A stretch of 64,000 bases of DNA from assembly GCA_963556145.1 (NCBI GenBank), contig OY744467.1, forward strand, positions 5,022,001 through 5,086,000. The letters are read 5' to 3'. Shown here in pieces: positions 44,081-54,262 of the stretch; positions within the stretch are counted from its first letter, which is position 1, and every line of letters starts with the position of its first letter. A program made the position numbers and the translations under genes. This DNA is from Hygrocybe punicea. Taxonomy: Eukaryota; Basidiomycota; Agaricomycetes; Agaricales; Hygrophoraceae. The notes under the pieces were generated by a model that was not told the DNA's origin, did no database searches, and saw only the letters and a program-made list of their open reading frames with translations.

Positions 44081-45487
44081 TTAGAGGCGGCCGGTCTCGT
44101 AATCCCGCTTCAACATCGCCAACCTTGAGGTCGACCGTTCGAGATCGACGCGAAGCCGCTGGAACTCTTGACCGAAGTGGACGAGGTGACGGTTGACGTT
44201 GGTGCCCAGGGCTCCCAGCTCCTCCGTAAGGACCGCTAGCCGCGCCGACACTTGCTCGTAATTCTCCATCGTCAAAAAGAACGGGTTTGCTGCCGAGGCC
44301 GCCCTAAGCCTTTTCGTCGGCCGCTCTTCCTCCGACTCCTCCTCGTCTTCGTCATCGTCCTCGACCGACTCCACGTCCTCGACCCGCGGTTTGCTCGTTG
44401 AGGCCCGGGCAGGCCTACTGCGGATGGGCTTTGTCGTGAACGACAACGGCTTTCTCGTGCCGACCGCGACCTCTTTGCCCTTTCCGGTATCCACCTTACG
44501 CCGACCCCCGCCCGTCCGGTGTGTAGCGTTAGTACATCTTTTCTTCAGCCTCCGGCATTGTTCGCACACGTAGCCCGTGACACCTCGACACGCCTCTTGA
44601 GCCTTGACGCAGTTGGTGCAGGGTTGTAGGGGAAACGGCCCGGTGAACTGTTACCAGGATCAGTGACTAAAGAACAAATGAACCGACACAAGAACTCACC
44701 GTCGTACCAGCCAGGTCTCTGGTCTCTACGCCCGGCGTATCTATGTCTTCTACATCGGCCGGTGTCTCTGGTGCCGGGTCGACGGGGCCTTCCTCTGGCT
44801 CAACTGCAGCTTCGCCTTCCGGAATCGACTCAGTCCTTGGTTCACCCGCGACCGATGCGTTTGCTTCAGCTCGCCGTTCTTCGCTGAGCCACTGCCGATA
44901 CGCGGCTCCATCCCTTTCAACCCGGTCCGCTTCTTGATTCCAGTGCTGCTCGTGTTGTTCTATTCTAAGCCGCTCCCGCCTTTCCTCTGCTGCCTTTCGC
45001 CTTTTCTCCGCCTCCGCTCGTGCATTTGCCTCTGCCATCTGTCTGGCCTCCTCTTCCCGCGTAGCCGCTTCTTCATCCGCCCGCCGTCTGACTTCTTCCT
45101 TTTCATGCCTCTCTCGGTCCGCCGCTTCTTTCAGCCACTCTTCGACATCGTTGGTGTACGATTGGCGGTCGGCCCATAACAGTGGCATTACTGGCCTTGT
45201 ACCACCAGCTCAGAGTTCCGCGACGATTCCATTATAAGCACGCTGGCAGGACGACATGAGCTATCTTAGGACACGCGTAGTCAATCGAGAAAACTCACCA
45301 GCGCTTTCTTGCGGCCGCTCAACCATTGTTGGGCCATCCCCTTGTTGCCGTCCACCATCGTTACGAGATCGTCGCTATGAAACACGGTGACCGCGTTGAC
45401 GGCCTCTTCGTAGTCCGCCCGGACATCGGGTTCGATGCTTTCGACGAAGGCGAGGAAATTGTTGTAGACTTGGGACATTGTGAACAT
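44081..45487 (-). CDS. Antisense Zn(II)2Cys6 coiled-coil protein gene inside the retrotransposon
   Basis: The gene lies entirely between pol and the 3' LTR, on the opposite strand. Exons are 45487-45299, 45242-44700 and 44647-44081; introns of 56 and 52 bp have GTGAGT donors and CAG acceptors, and all phases are zero. The product is 432 residues. Residues 1-63 (MFTMSQVYNNFLAFVESIEP...) are acidic. Residues about 99-175 are a long E/R/A-rich coiled coil (RRRADEEAATREEEARQMAE). Residues 254-282 read CTNC, six residues, C, seven residues, CEQC, six residues, C: the pattern C-X2-C-X6-C-X7-C-X2-C-X6-C of fungal zinc-cluster DNA-binding domains, with basic RRLKKR. An acidic run (EDVESVEDDDEDEEESEEE) and a second helical region (YEQVSARLAVLTEELGAL) follow. 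Codon 74 is TGA (45210-45212) where CGA fits. A DNA-binding or regulatory role is inferred. Confidence 0.75.
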
Positions 45488-45650
45488 GTGATGGTGTAGA
45501 GGAAAGGTCGGATCAACAAACGAGATTTATTTTTATTTTTTTTACTTTGCCGTTGTTTGGCCGCTCACGTGATTGGCCACATTCGCGACCCGCATTTGGA
45601 GACCCCATATTCTCGACCACGGATGGTCTCTATTAGAAGACCCAAGGAGA

Positions 45651-46444
45651 TGTAGAGGGTCCTCGACCCTCTGAGGCCGTAACATCGATATCTAGCGAAT
45701 CCGCTCGAACCCGACGTCTCTAGCAATCTATGCTCGAACCCGACGTAACCCGACGCAACCCGATGCATACCGACTAGCACGGCCGCTCACGTACCTGGTC
45801 GGTCTATCTCGTAAACTCACGGAACTTCAAATATCAAAGATAGATCTCATCGGACTGGGATCCCGACATTGGACTTGCCTTATTCACGCCTAGCGTCTCC
45901 CTTATGGGGATATAGTAAAGTATATTGCATCTTTTACGGTTTTTTATATCTTCCACCCATTTTCCCTGTCATCGTCGCCTCGCAACGCTCTTCCTACTTC
46001 CCCATTTTTATTCTCCTTTGTTTCCTCTCATCGGCCGAGGACTCTCGTCCGAATCTAGGTACAGAAATTTGTAGTATAAAAACGGTGCCCAAGGGCCGTC
46101 TCAAAATAAGAAACCAGTTCCCCCATTTCCTCTCTCTGAGAATTAGTCTCTCAGTAAAATCCATCGCACACATTGCTCGTCGGATTCCTCGACGCTCTCC
46201 CCGTCGTTCTACCGCCTTTATCTCTATGTCCCTCGTGACCCGACACCCGACCCGCCGTACCCGACATCGTGGGCTTCGTTGGCTTCGACCGATCTCGATA
46301 GATTTCAGTAGTTTACTCGGCGGCTTCTTACCATTTATATCCTATCATTTTACTGAAGCTTGTTAGACTATTCCTAGTCACTTCTACGCTGACCCCACAG
46401 GCTTAGGATTATTATTCTGCAGCCACCCCGACCTCGCCTTTACA
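45651..46444 (+). repeat. 3' LTR
   Basis: 794 bp, same length as the 5' LTR. I count about 11 differences: nine are C/T or G/A changes at CpG sites, one is a non-CpG transition (GATAC/GATGC) and one is a transversion (AAGTGCC/AAGGGCC). Confidence 0.95.
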
Positions 46445-46946
46445 GCGAATTCGAGCTTGGATAAATTTCTGTTATCGTGAAGTTGATGGCGGCTTCCGAA
46501 ACCTGGGTACATCACCTGTAGACTCAAATAGACGTCTGGATTCCAATCGTTGAGAACTGCTTTTAAGCTGTAGCCTCCACGACTCAAGCATCCCACTTGC
46601 CCACGGGGCTTGGGAATGATTTTTCTAATCACGTCATCTCTGCGGTCGTCTATTTTTCGGGCACCAGTAGAAAGATGATCTCGCGATTTAGACCAACCGC
46701 TCACCATCACTGTTATCTTGCGGACCTGTGCAACTAAAGGACACAGGGAAAACCGTTCGGGTAATGACTGGGGTGCGATCCAGGCTCATAGGATATACAG
46801 TTCTCAGGGAGTGCATTCGAGCGAGATTCATTTACAGTCCGTCGAAATTGGACTAGTTTGTGTGGGATTTAGACCGAGATGTGACAATAGGTAATGCAAG
46901 AACTCACCCTGAAAATACAGGTTGAAAGAAACAAAGGTTCAAGTCA
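46445..46946. other. Third duplicated segment, right flank of the retrotransposon
   Basis: About 46500-46765 is homologous, in reverse complement, to 33630-33850. On the minus strand it reads GVREVGCLSRGGYSLKAVLN-like peptide and DWNPDVYLSLQVMY. It is presumably coding or formerly coding sequence of a duplicated neighbour gene. I see no complete gene. Confidence 0.5.
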
Positions 46947-47722
46947 GTGGCGCTGTGGATTTATTATGGTGCGGCTCTGCCAGTGGCACTCACCAGTACT
47001 CATATTCTTCCGTTGTTGCATAATGCCGAGAATCCCGCTTCTCAGAAGACACAGTCGAGGGACGGCCTTGCACCAGAGGGTCGCAAAGTCAATCCAGTTA
47101 CATTACCCCCAGCCAAGCACGCATGGTCCCCACGTTCGATCTTTGGGCTGGAACCACCATAGCTGACTTTACCGTTGCTAGAACTATTGCCAACAAACTG
47201 CCCAGACCAAGGTCAAACACAGAGTAACATAAAAAGTGCGGAGAATCCATTTCCGCTCGTTCCCTCCCATGCAGGTTCTTCTCAGAACCCAGAGCAGACG
47301 GGTATCAGAAAACCAGGGGAATCTGGAAGCGCGTCCTCTATCCGACTCCAGTCCTGGCTCGATTGGCGTCCTGAAGATTATGCAGCCATCCGGGTTCGTC
47401 CCACTTTCTTACCCTTCGTTGAGTGGCTAATCGTCTTCTGAATCAGACTTACATCAATCAGCTATCCAATGAGCACTTAGATACGGACCTACCTTTCCAC
47501 AGACAGCCCGATCTAGGTAAAATCGATGTGGTTTCGACGTTGGTAAGATATCACAAGTTGCATTATTGAATTTCTTCTAATCCACCCATGTGAGTCCAGG
47601 CCTCCGAGAGATACCCCATTTTGCTGTCGTATCACGAGGATTGGCTCCTTCGAGAATTTGTAAGACGGTGCTTGAAAAATACTTCGGCGAAAAGGAGTCG
47701 CAAGAGGGCTCGGGGATCGTAG
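46947..47722 (+). CDS. Hypothetical protein of an Agaricomycete family (partial model)
   Basis: Plus-strand exons give AENPFPLVPSHAGSSQNPEQ, SIRLQSWLDWRPEDYAAIR, then after an intron ending GAATCAG (about 47446) TYINQLSNEHLDTDLPFHRQ and GKIDVVSTL, and after a second intron ending GTCCAG (about 47599) ASERYPILLSYHEDWLLREF, VRRCLKNTSAKRSRKRARGS and a stop at 47720-47722. The ending (YP.L..Y..DW..R..V...LKNTS followed by K/R repeats) is typical of a proliferating family in mushroom genomes whose role is unknown. The true start is not clear, and a stop separates the piece at 46947-47162 from the rest. Confidence 0.5.
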
Positions 47723-48493
47723 TAGAACTTTACCTTACTGTAGTTGTAATCGTTTCGTGCAGGGTCTCTTGATACAGGAATCCGCCATCCGCCATAGCGC
47801 AAATATTGTTATGATGGGATCATTTGACCCTACGATATCCTACCACTCTCTATGAAATGATGAAAGGTAAATGTTAAATATGTGCAGGAAGAAGGGTCTT
47901 GGGATCGTAGCGCACCGAGCCAGATGAGATGGGATCCATTAGAGGATGTCGTAGATCGGTCGCGTCACTATTTTCAATACGTGATACAAGGGCGGGCGCT
48001 AACGGTGGGAAAAACATCAATTTGAAGCTGGTAGCGTGCGGAGGCCGAGAACTAAGAGAATCGATCGATGTAAGCAGGTCGGTGGAAGATTTTGGGAGAT
48101 TTCGAACGTAGGTGCAAACACCACTCTGCTCTTGGTCAAAGTGCAAAGCTCAGTCCCGGGGGACTTCTTTACCTTAGTAAATTAGCATTCTCTGATCAGC
48201 TGAATTTCCAGCCCACCTTTCCAAAGACACTCCAGTGATGAGCGCTTAATGAGCCCCGAAGCCGTGTGCTGGTCGGATCCACCAGAGTGAACTCATCGCA
48301 TTCTAATAGCAGCCATCACTTGACCTAGATTCAAGAATCTATTTGAAACGTCAACGGAGTCCCTCTATGGAGAGGATATGTGCTTTGTGCGAGGTTTGGC
48401 TTTGTACCTGTGCGAGAAAGGACGGGCTTCGGAGTTTGTATGTGGTCCAAGTCTGTGTCGATCCCCTCAAAGTCACCACAATCGTTCACATCA
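47723..48493. other. No gene recognised
   Basis: The only notable open frames (47874-48146 minus, 47929-48111 plus) are short and unsupported. Confidence 0.3.
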
Positions 48494-49014
48494 TGTCTCA
48501 GTCAACAGCGGACAAATTACGAGCCATTAGGGAAAAGCAGAATGCGAGTAGGTGACATATCTAATTTGCGGCACTTTGAATCCTAGAACCGCACATTGTT
48601 ATAGACGCCAAGAATAAAGACGCACCGACATTGTCTACTCCTGCAAAGATACGTGCATCCCGCGACAAAAGAGATGCAAAACTACTTGGAGACTCGGCCC
48701 CTGCAGAATCTTCGCAGAACGATCATATTCCATCAGTAACTCCCTCACTTGAGGATCCATTAACCGACAATATACAGGCGTCGAAAATCTCTAATCCAGT
48801 CCAAGGAACTGACCCAGGGCCCAATCTCGGTTTATCGCCAAAGCCATACGATTGTTGTGAGTATTTATTTATTTATGTCGTTCGAGCTGTGCTTTATATA
48901 TTCGCCCACCCATCATTTGTGCTGCACCTGAATTATGGCTCTTGGAGAAGGATATTTACATTATGCGGGTTATACCAGGTCCACAGGAACCGACTGCATT
49001 CCATAACTTCTTAA
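48494..49014 (+). CDS. Small hypothetical protein
   Basis: ATG at 48494 opens MSQSTADKLRAIREKQNA; an intron (about 48549-48602, GTAGGT to TATAG) leads to NAKNKDAPTLSTPAKIRASR, DKRDAKLLGDSAPAESSQND and a proline/serine-rich end (PVQGTDPGPNLGLSPKPYDC). A GTGAGT donor at about 48857 suggests a further exon, which I cannot place. The composition (charged helix followed by low complexity) resembles the disordered N-terminal parts of the families duplicated around it. It may be the broken 5' part of a larger gene. Confidence 0.45.
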
Positions 49015-49129
49015 ATGTGGTTGACTACTAGCAGTAGCTCACATTAAGGCAGGGTATCTATTAATGTGCCATCAAACTTTCGAATTCTTAACATGATGTG
49101 CATCCAATTCGCGTCGGCACTACAGCATG

Positions 49130-50550
49130 TGAAGAAAATAAATACAACAAACACAGTTTCCGACAGCCAACCAACTTGACACCACAGACAAAATTAAGCA
49201 TCGTTTGACGAGGGATGTCAGAAGGCAATAATAGCCTTAGAAGTCGGGTATCTGTCAAGTGTTTTAGCACAATCGAACGAAAAGTCTGAATTGATCCACC
49301 AACGTTGGGCAGCATCATCGCTTCTTTCGCACTGAGTGATGTGAAAACTTCCTGCGCCAGTTCAGGGGAATATACATTCATCGGTAGTTCAGGCTTTGGA
49401 GCTTGGTTGACGTTGACTTTCCTACATTCCCAATGGCGCTGGAGGGGTGCGCTGCCCCTTTTCAACGTGCCACTAGGCGTCCGGTCGCTGTACTGCCGGT
49501 CAATGTAATTCATGATCTGGGATAGATATCAGATATCCAATGCTCCCATAGGAGCGCGCAGATATCATACCTTTGAGATGCGATTATCAATCCAGAACTT
49601 CCGAATTCTATGAGTCACTTTACTAGCACCAAATAAAGCTTCCGTTTCAGTTTCATCAGAGGACATGTCTTTTTCGTCTAATAATGAAAAGATAGCTTGA
49701 ATCTCCTCCCATAGTTCACGATTTTTCGTCAACAGCGAGTCTAGTGCACATTCGATGGTTTCGAAACGCCTGGCAAAAAGCTACTTGGCCTTTGAAAGAC
49801 GGATCCGAAATGTGAAGCAAAACAGCTCACGTTCCTTCGCCTCTCGTTCCTTCGTGATTTGCACCGCGCCTCGTCCCTCTCCTTGACGAAGACTTCGGAC
49901 ATCTCGTTAGCTGATAAATGCCCTGCTTCTTTCATTTTTCACATGGAAGTATTCAACATAGTCTGATGACGGGAAAGTTTGGATTGGATTGCAGTGACGG
50001 CGAAATCTTTGTCGGGTAATGAAGTCATTAGTTGATAATGGCAATCTTTCACCTTCTTGGTAAATTCTGTTGCGAGCATCTGGATAACCTTCTGGTTCCA
50101 AGGATGTCCCATCGTGTCTCTCCAACTGATCAGCATATAGTCCATTGTTGGCCCAGGATGAAGCCTTTGAATATACGCACTCAGGGTCGCAGGATCCACC
50201 GCAGGGGGCATACTCGGAAGAGGGTTATTGGGTTCGAGAGATTTCGTCCAACCATTTTTCTTATTCTTGATAGATGCAGGCACCGGAATGAGACCCTTTT
50301 CTTGCAGAAATCGACGAACGTGCTTCTAATAGTATGTGTTAGAGAATATTTGCCATCAAAACGTCGTTCAAGAACAACGTACATGTGCCATGTTTCCTTC
50401 CCGCGTCTTTTTAGACGAGGCCCTCTGGCTTCTGACGTTTCTTGGATCTGTGGGTTCGCCATCCGATTCACCGATGTCGGCATCATTAGCATCCCTGATG
50501 AGAATGAAAAGATGCTTTAGTTTTAGGGAAGTTGAAGTATAAGTGTCCAT
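49130..50550 (-). CDS. Hypothetical Agaricomycete family protein (source copy of the duplication)
   Basis: Exons on the minus strand give an acidic start (DANDADIGESDGEPTDPRNV), then, after an intron ending CTATTAG, KHVRRFLQEKGLIPVPASIK, SAYIQRLHPGPTMDYMLISW and GHPWNQKVIQMLATEFTKKV. Next come a coiled, charged region (ERDEARCKSRRNERRRN), FETIECALDSLLTKNRELWE, DMSSDETETEALFGASK and NVNQAPKPELPMNVYSPE. The order, a GPT.D motif, a PWN.. motif, a charged coil, MSSDE and a P-NVY-P motif, is shared by a large Agaricomycete family of unknown function often found near repeats. Two pieces of this gene are duplicated, inverted, at 30774 and 33001. The start and last exon are not certain. Confidence 0.55.
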
Positions 50551-51774
50551 TGTTACTTAGCCTGCGCTTTCGAGCAACCAGCCTTTTGTTCCTGGACAGC
50601 AAAATGCGGTTAATGCGAAGGGATTGTCAAAGTTTCGCTTCACATACGTTGCCCGATGGACCTGATTCCGGCGGGCGCGAATCACGGTTAGCATTCGATT
50701 CAGGTGCACTTCCGTGATTTCCACCGATGCCGTCTGAAACGATTTCCGGATAGGGGAATGATGGGAAGGACTACCAAACCGTATCAGCACCATTTTTGTC
50801 AAGTCAGAGAATGGTATTTTAGCTCACCCACTCAGAAGGCATAAGGAATGACGTGAGAGCGAAATGATTGGGGTTTTGTGCATACTTGATGGTAGATAAA
50901 TATATTCGGCTGTAGAAACCTTTGTTTCTTTCGCAGGCAGAATTTCAATACTGTAAGTACATTGGTCCAATCTATTTTCACCCTCCAATCATTTTATCTT
51001 CAGATGTATCAAGTTCGGCTCATAGGCGGTCACCAGAGGGATACTCGAGTCGACACTTGGCTCCTTAAGCTTTGTTGCCCGCTAAGAATCCATCCTTTGA
51101 TCTACGAAGATTCTCGGCCGAGTCAAGCGTTGCACGTTCCGTCTTTGTGCGAAAGTCGGTCTGGTCTGCTAGGAAATTCATCCCATATCCTTTGTAACAT
51201 GAGAAAGAATTTGGGTGCACTCGAAATCCTTTGCTCCCAAGGTACTAATGGCAACACTCTTCTGCGTCATATCCCATCTTCCGCCGTTGGAATGTAAACG
51301 TCGCACACATTACAGGTGTGGAGCTACCAATCTGGAATATCGTCGGTGTGGAGCTATCAATCTCTGGAATATCGTCAATGCATGTGAGAGGGAAATACGA
51401 TCCGTTGCCTTCGTTCACTGATCAAATATCTAGATCTGACTTGAGGGTGCAATTGCGTTGCCTTCTCGCTAAGTGCACATTTCAATGTACGAAAGCTCCA
51501 TTTGGTCAAACAAGCGTTGTGAGGAAAACTGTGGTTATCCATCTAGTTGCCGATCCTGCCACTCATGCGATAGATATACACCTTTGTGTTTTTCGTACTG
51601 CTCAAGTTACCGCTGTACCACCATGCCAACGCAGACTTGAGCATGAATGGTGCGTCGATTCTACTTTATGCTTCATAAATAAATTCATGTTGTATATATT
51701 TGATGCAGGCTGCTTTTCTTGAGCAACGCCGGGTACGTATGAGGTCAAGCAGATAATGACCCACTCTCATTCTC
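50551..51774. other. Possible exons, no confident gene
   Basis: Around 50557-50802 (minus) HHSPIRKSFQTASVEITEVH and RMLTVIRARRNQVHR look protein-like and may be an upstream exon of the gene at 49.1-50.5 kb. At 51300-51700 (plus) GGAGCTA(C/T)CAATCT is duplicated about 40 bases apart. I cannot assemble a gene. Confidence 0.35.
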
Positions 51775-52742
51775 ATGTTCGTGCAGGAAATGCTTTGCAT
51801 CACTACTCCCTATCGGTACCTTGTGGTTGTAACCCACAACAAAGCTTTTGCTCGCAGCATCAAGTCCCTCGAAATCCGACTTAAGATTACCCCATCTGTT
51901 TCTACCATCCATCCTTTCCTTTCCCGTGTATCTCAGGTTGATATGTTAATAGTTGATCTTCCGCCCATTTCAGCATTCAACTGTTCTCGTATCTTCGATG
52001 GATTACAATTTTCCCATTTGACATCGTTCTACACAAAGACGCTCCCCCACAAAGGTCTATCCAATTTCCTGCAGCGACATCCAGTAATCAACTCTTTCGT
52101 GCTTGGAAAATGCGGATCCAAGTTGTGCCCTATTACGCCACCCGCAGCCTTGACGGAGATAGATGGCCACATGGATTGCGTAGCTTCGCTCATCCGTCAC
52201 AACCCTGTATCATTCGTTACCGCCAGGTATCAACAATCGCAGGATTCCTTGCCTCGATTACTCCTATCATTTTTTCTGGCGACATCGAACATCACGTTGC
52301 TAGATATCACTTTCTCCCAAAATGACCTGGACATTTTGGACTTATTAGCCATCGCTGCGCCTCAAGTTTCTACCTTGAGATTAAGTGAAATGCGTACTAA
52401 GCATACGGTCAGTCTTTTTGTGCCGTTAATAAGCAAGCACTTTGAAGTAATCTACCGCAGAATAGTCTCGGCGTGCCCCATCCTTGGTCTGAAGTTGAGC
52501 GATGGGCAGCTGGCCTCCGGGGACTAAAGCAGCTTAAGCGATTTGAATTCAATACTTTTGGGGACCTCGTCCAGCTGCCTGGCAGTGAGATTCAGGAGTA
52601 TCTACTGATTGGGGCTTGGACTGGAACTGGGAAATACCTGTTGCATTCAATTACGATTTCGTACCCATCAGCCAAGAACCATATTCAGGAAAGCTGGTGG
52701 GAACGGCGGGCAGGGAAATGGATCAGGGAATTTGCTGGTTGA
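51775..52742 (+). CDS. F-box/LRR-like hypothetical protein (C-terminal part)
   Basis: A 51775-52400 open frame reads YLVVVTHNKAFARSIKSLEI, FDGLQFSHLTSFYTKTLPHK, FLQRHPVINSFVLGKCG, NITLLDITFSQNDLDILDLL and VSTLRLSEM. This leucine spacing is like the degenerate leucine-rich repeats of mushroom F-box proteins. Removing an intron (GTCAGT at about 52408 to CCGCAG at about 52461) joins to HPWSEVERWAAGLRGLKQLK and ends SWWERRAGKWIREFAG, stop at 52740-52742. I do not see the F-box itself; it may lie in exons before 51775. Assignment is by pattern only. Confidence 0.5.
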
Positions 52743-52835
52743 CATTATGGTGTAGGATACAGACTGTATACGATAACGAGTTCTGTGATAAGAAGGGATT
52801 GGCGACAATGAATTGAAGCTGCAACGACTATTAAC

Positions 52836-53217
52836 CTAACGAGTTATTTCTTGCTTCGGATGCTGCCTATTCTTCTCCTCACGCCGGCAGTCATATTCCT
52901 CGCACAAGAACCATGCCTTTTCCTCTAGATACGCAGGGTGAGCGGGATCTAGTCCTCTTCGCCTTCCGCAAAGTGGATACTTTATAGCACTCGTTGGTGG
53001 TGAGTCCGGTACTGGCACTGTTGTTGGTGTGAAGGGCTGGTGGTGGATTGCGCTGCATGCCGGGGGGGGAGATGGAAGGGCTCTGTATAGCAATGACGCT
53101 TGTCGTGTCAGCACCGTGATCGGGGAGAAAGTATAGACTCACCAGATAGTGAAGAAGAGAAGGACAGGGAGGAATGTTCGGACTCCTCCCTTTGAGCACA
53201 GGCTGAAAATGTATCAA
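52836..53217 (-). CDS. Small hypothetical ORF, doubtful
   Basis: Two overlapping minus-strand frames start MIHFQPVLKGRSPNIPPCPS and continue with proline- and serine-rich text, one ending LEEKAWFLCEEYDCRREEKN. There is a possible intron near 53120-53145. No family is recognised. The rich content of charged residues at the C-terminus is the only sign of selection, so I rate it low. Confidence 0.3.
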
Positions 53218-53367
53218 CTCTAGTGTATGGCCTTGGGGTTGAGGCCTACGATATTTTCAAGAGCCTCTGAGAATTCGGGTCCAGCTTTGCAAATCTGGGT
53301 TCGGTGATACGTGTGTTCAAGTTTATAAGCAAAGTGTACGTTTACATGTGCGGTAGCATACTTGGGA

Positions 53368-54262
53368 TTATAATGTAAGCTTGGTAAGTGTTGTTGTTTC
53401 GTCCTTCGTCACGCAATCTTCAAAGGAAGCTGCCCAGGAACGAACAAAGGTGAGAGGTATGAGAACGTTCTTTTGAGCCACCGCCAGCTTATTGACTCTG
53501 TCCAGTGTCTCCACCAAATCTCGGATGATATTGACAATGAGCGCGGTAGGATCGAAGATGTAATTTGTAGAGGACGCTTCCCTGAGCTCCTGGAACTTCG
53601 CTTTGTGCCACCCCGAGAGAGTCTGGGAATGTGCTGCGTCTCCTGGCACTATCGATGATTCGAAGAATCGCAAAAGACTATTGACGTTTTGCAGAGATTG
53701 CGTGTGCAAAGAGAGACTCTCGGCTTCTTGTATGACATGTTCATGACCTACGCCCCATTCAATGAACAGTATACATGGTTTCTTGTTGATTTGAAGTAGA
53801 TCACGAGCAATGGCAGTTGGTGGTTCAGTTGCCATTAGTTCCGTTCGCGCAAGTTCCACAACTTGCGAAGATTGTTTCGCATTGAGCCTGGTAAAGAAAT
53901 ATTCAAACGGCAAAGAAATTAGATAAGAATGGATGTGCATATGCTTTGCCAAGAGTGAGCATGCCGTTCAATCTACCTGGGTCAATGAGGAAGGCCTGGA
54001 CCTCCACACTCCCGGGATCTTGCCAAAAGAGCGAAACAATGATAAATTAGAGACAAGGAGATCAAGCGTAAATGAAAATACCGGGCCCCAACCACAAACA
54101 GATTGTGATCTTTTCGAGAGTCTGATCTTGGACATGGAGATGTGTTTCCGGTAGATAACTGACTGTGTGATGCTTCCCGAGAGATTTGAAGGTTGCTGTG
54201 TGCGGATGTGGTATGATGAGATATCCGATGCCTGGCACAGATGGGCAAAGTAGAGAAGACAT
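53368..54262 (-). CDS. Hypothetical fungal protein
   Basis: Exon 1 from ATG 54262 reads MSSLLCPSVPGIGYLIIPHP, HTATFKSLGKHHTVSYLPET and HLHVQDQTLEKITICLWLGP. After an intron (GTATTT to GGCAAG) comes DPGSVEVQAFLIDP. A last exon gives RLNAKQSSQVVELARTELMA, EPPTAIARDLLQINKKPCIL, FIEWGVGHEHVIQEAE, STNYIFDPTALIVNIIRDLV and VRSWAASFEDCVTKDE. The exon 2 to exon 3 phases do not close with the obvious donor and acceptor (GTAGAT / TTACCAG), so either a splice site is different or a small indel is present. The repeated hydrophobic/charged alternation suggests a soluble folded protein. I recognise no enzyme motif. Confidence 0.55.

Larger units (their letters stand above)
36627..46444 (+). mobile_element. 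Full-length Ty3/Gypsy LTR retrotransposon
   Basis: The element is 9,818 bp with two 794 bp LTRs (36627-37420 and 45651-46444) that begin TGTAG and end TTACA. GCGA occurs immediately on both outer sides (36623-36626; 46445-46448), a 4-5 bp target duplication. Internal order is gag-protease, then reverse transcriptase, RNase H and integrase, which is the Ty3/Gypsy arrangement. A polypurine-rich tract (AGAAGACCCAAGGAGA) ends right before the 3' LTR. Between pol and the 3' LTR lies an antisense gene with introns. The LTRs differ at about 11 of 794 positions. Confidence 0.95.
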
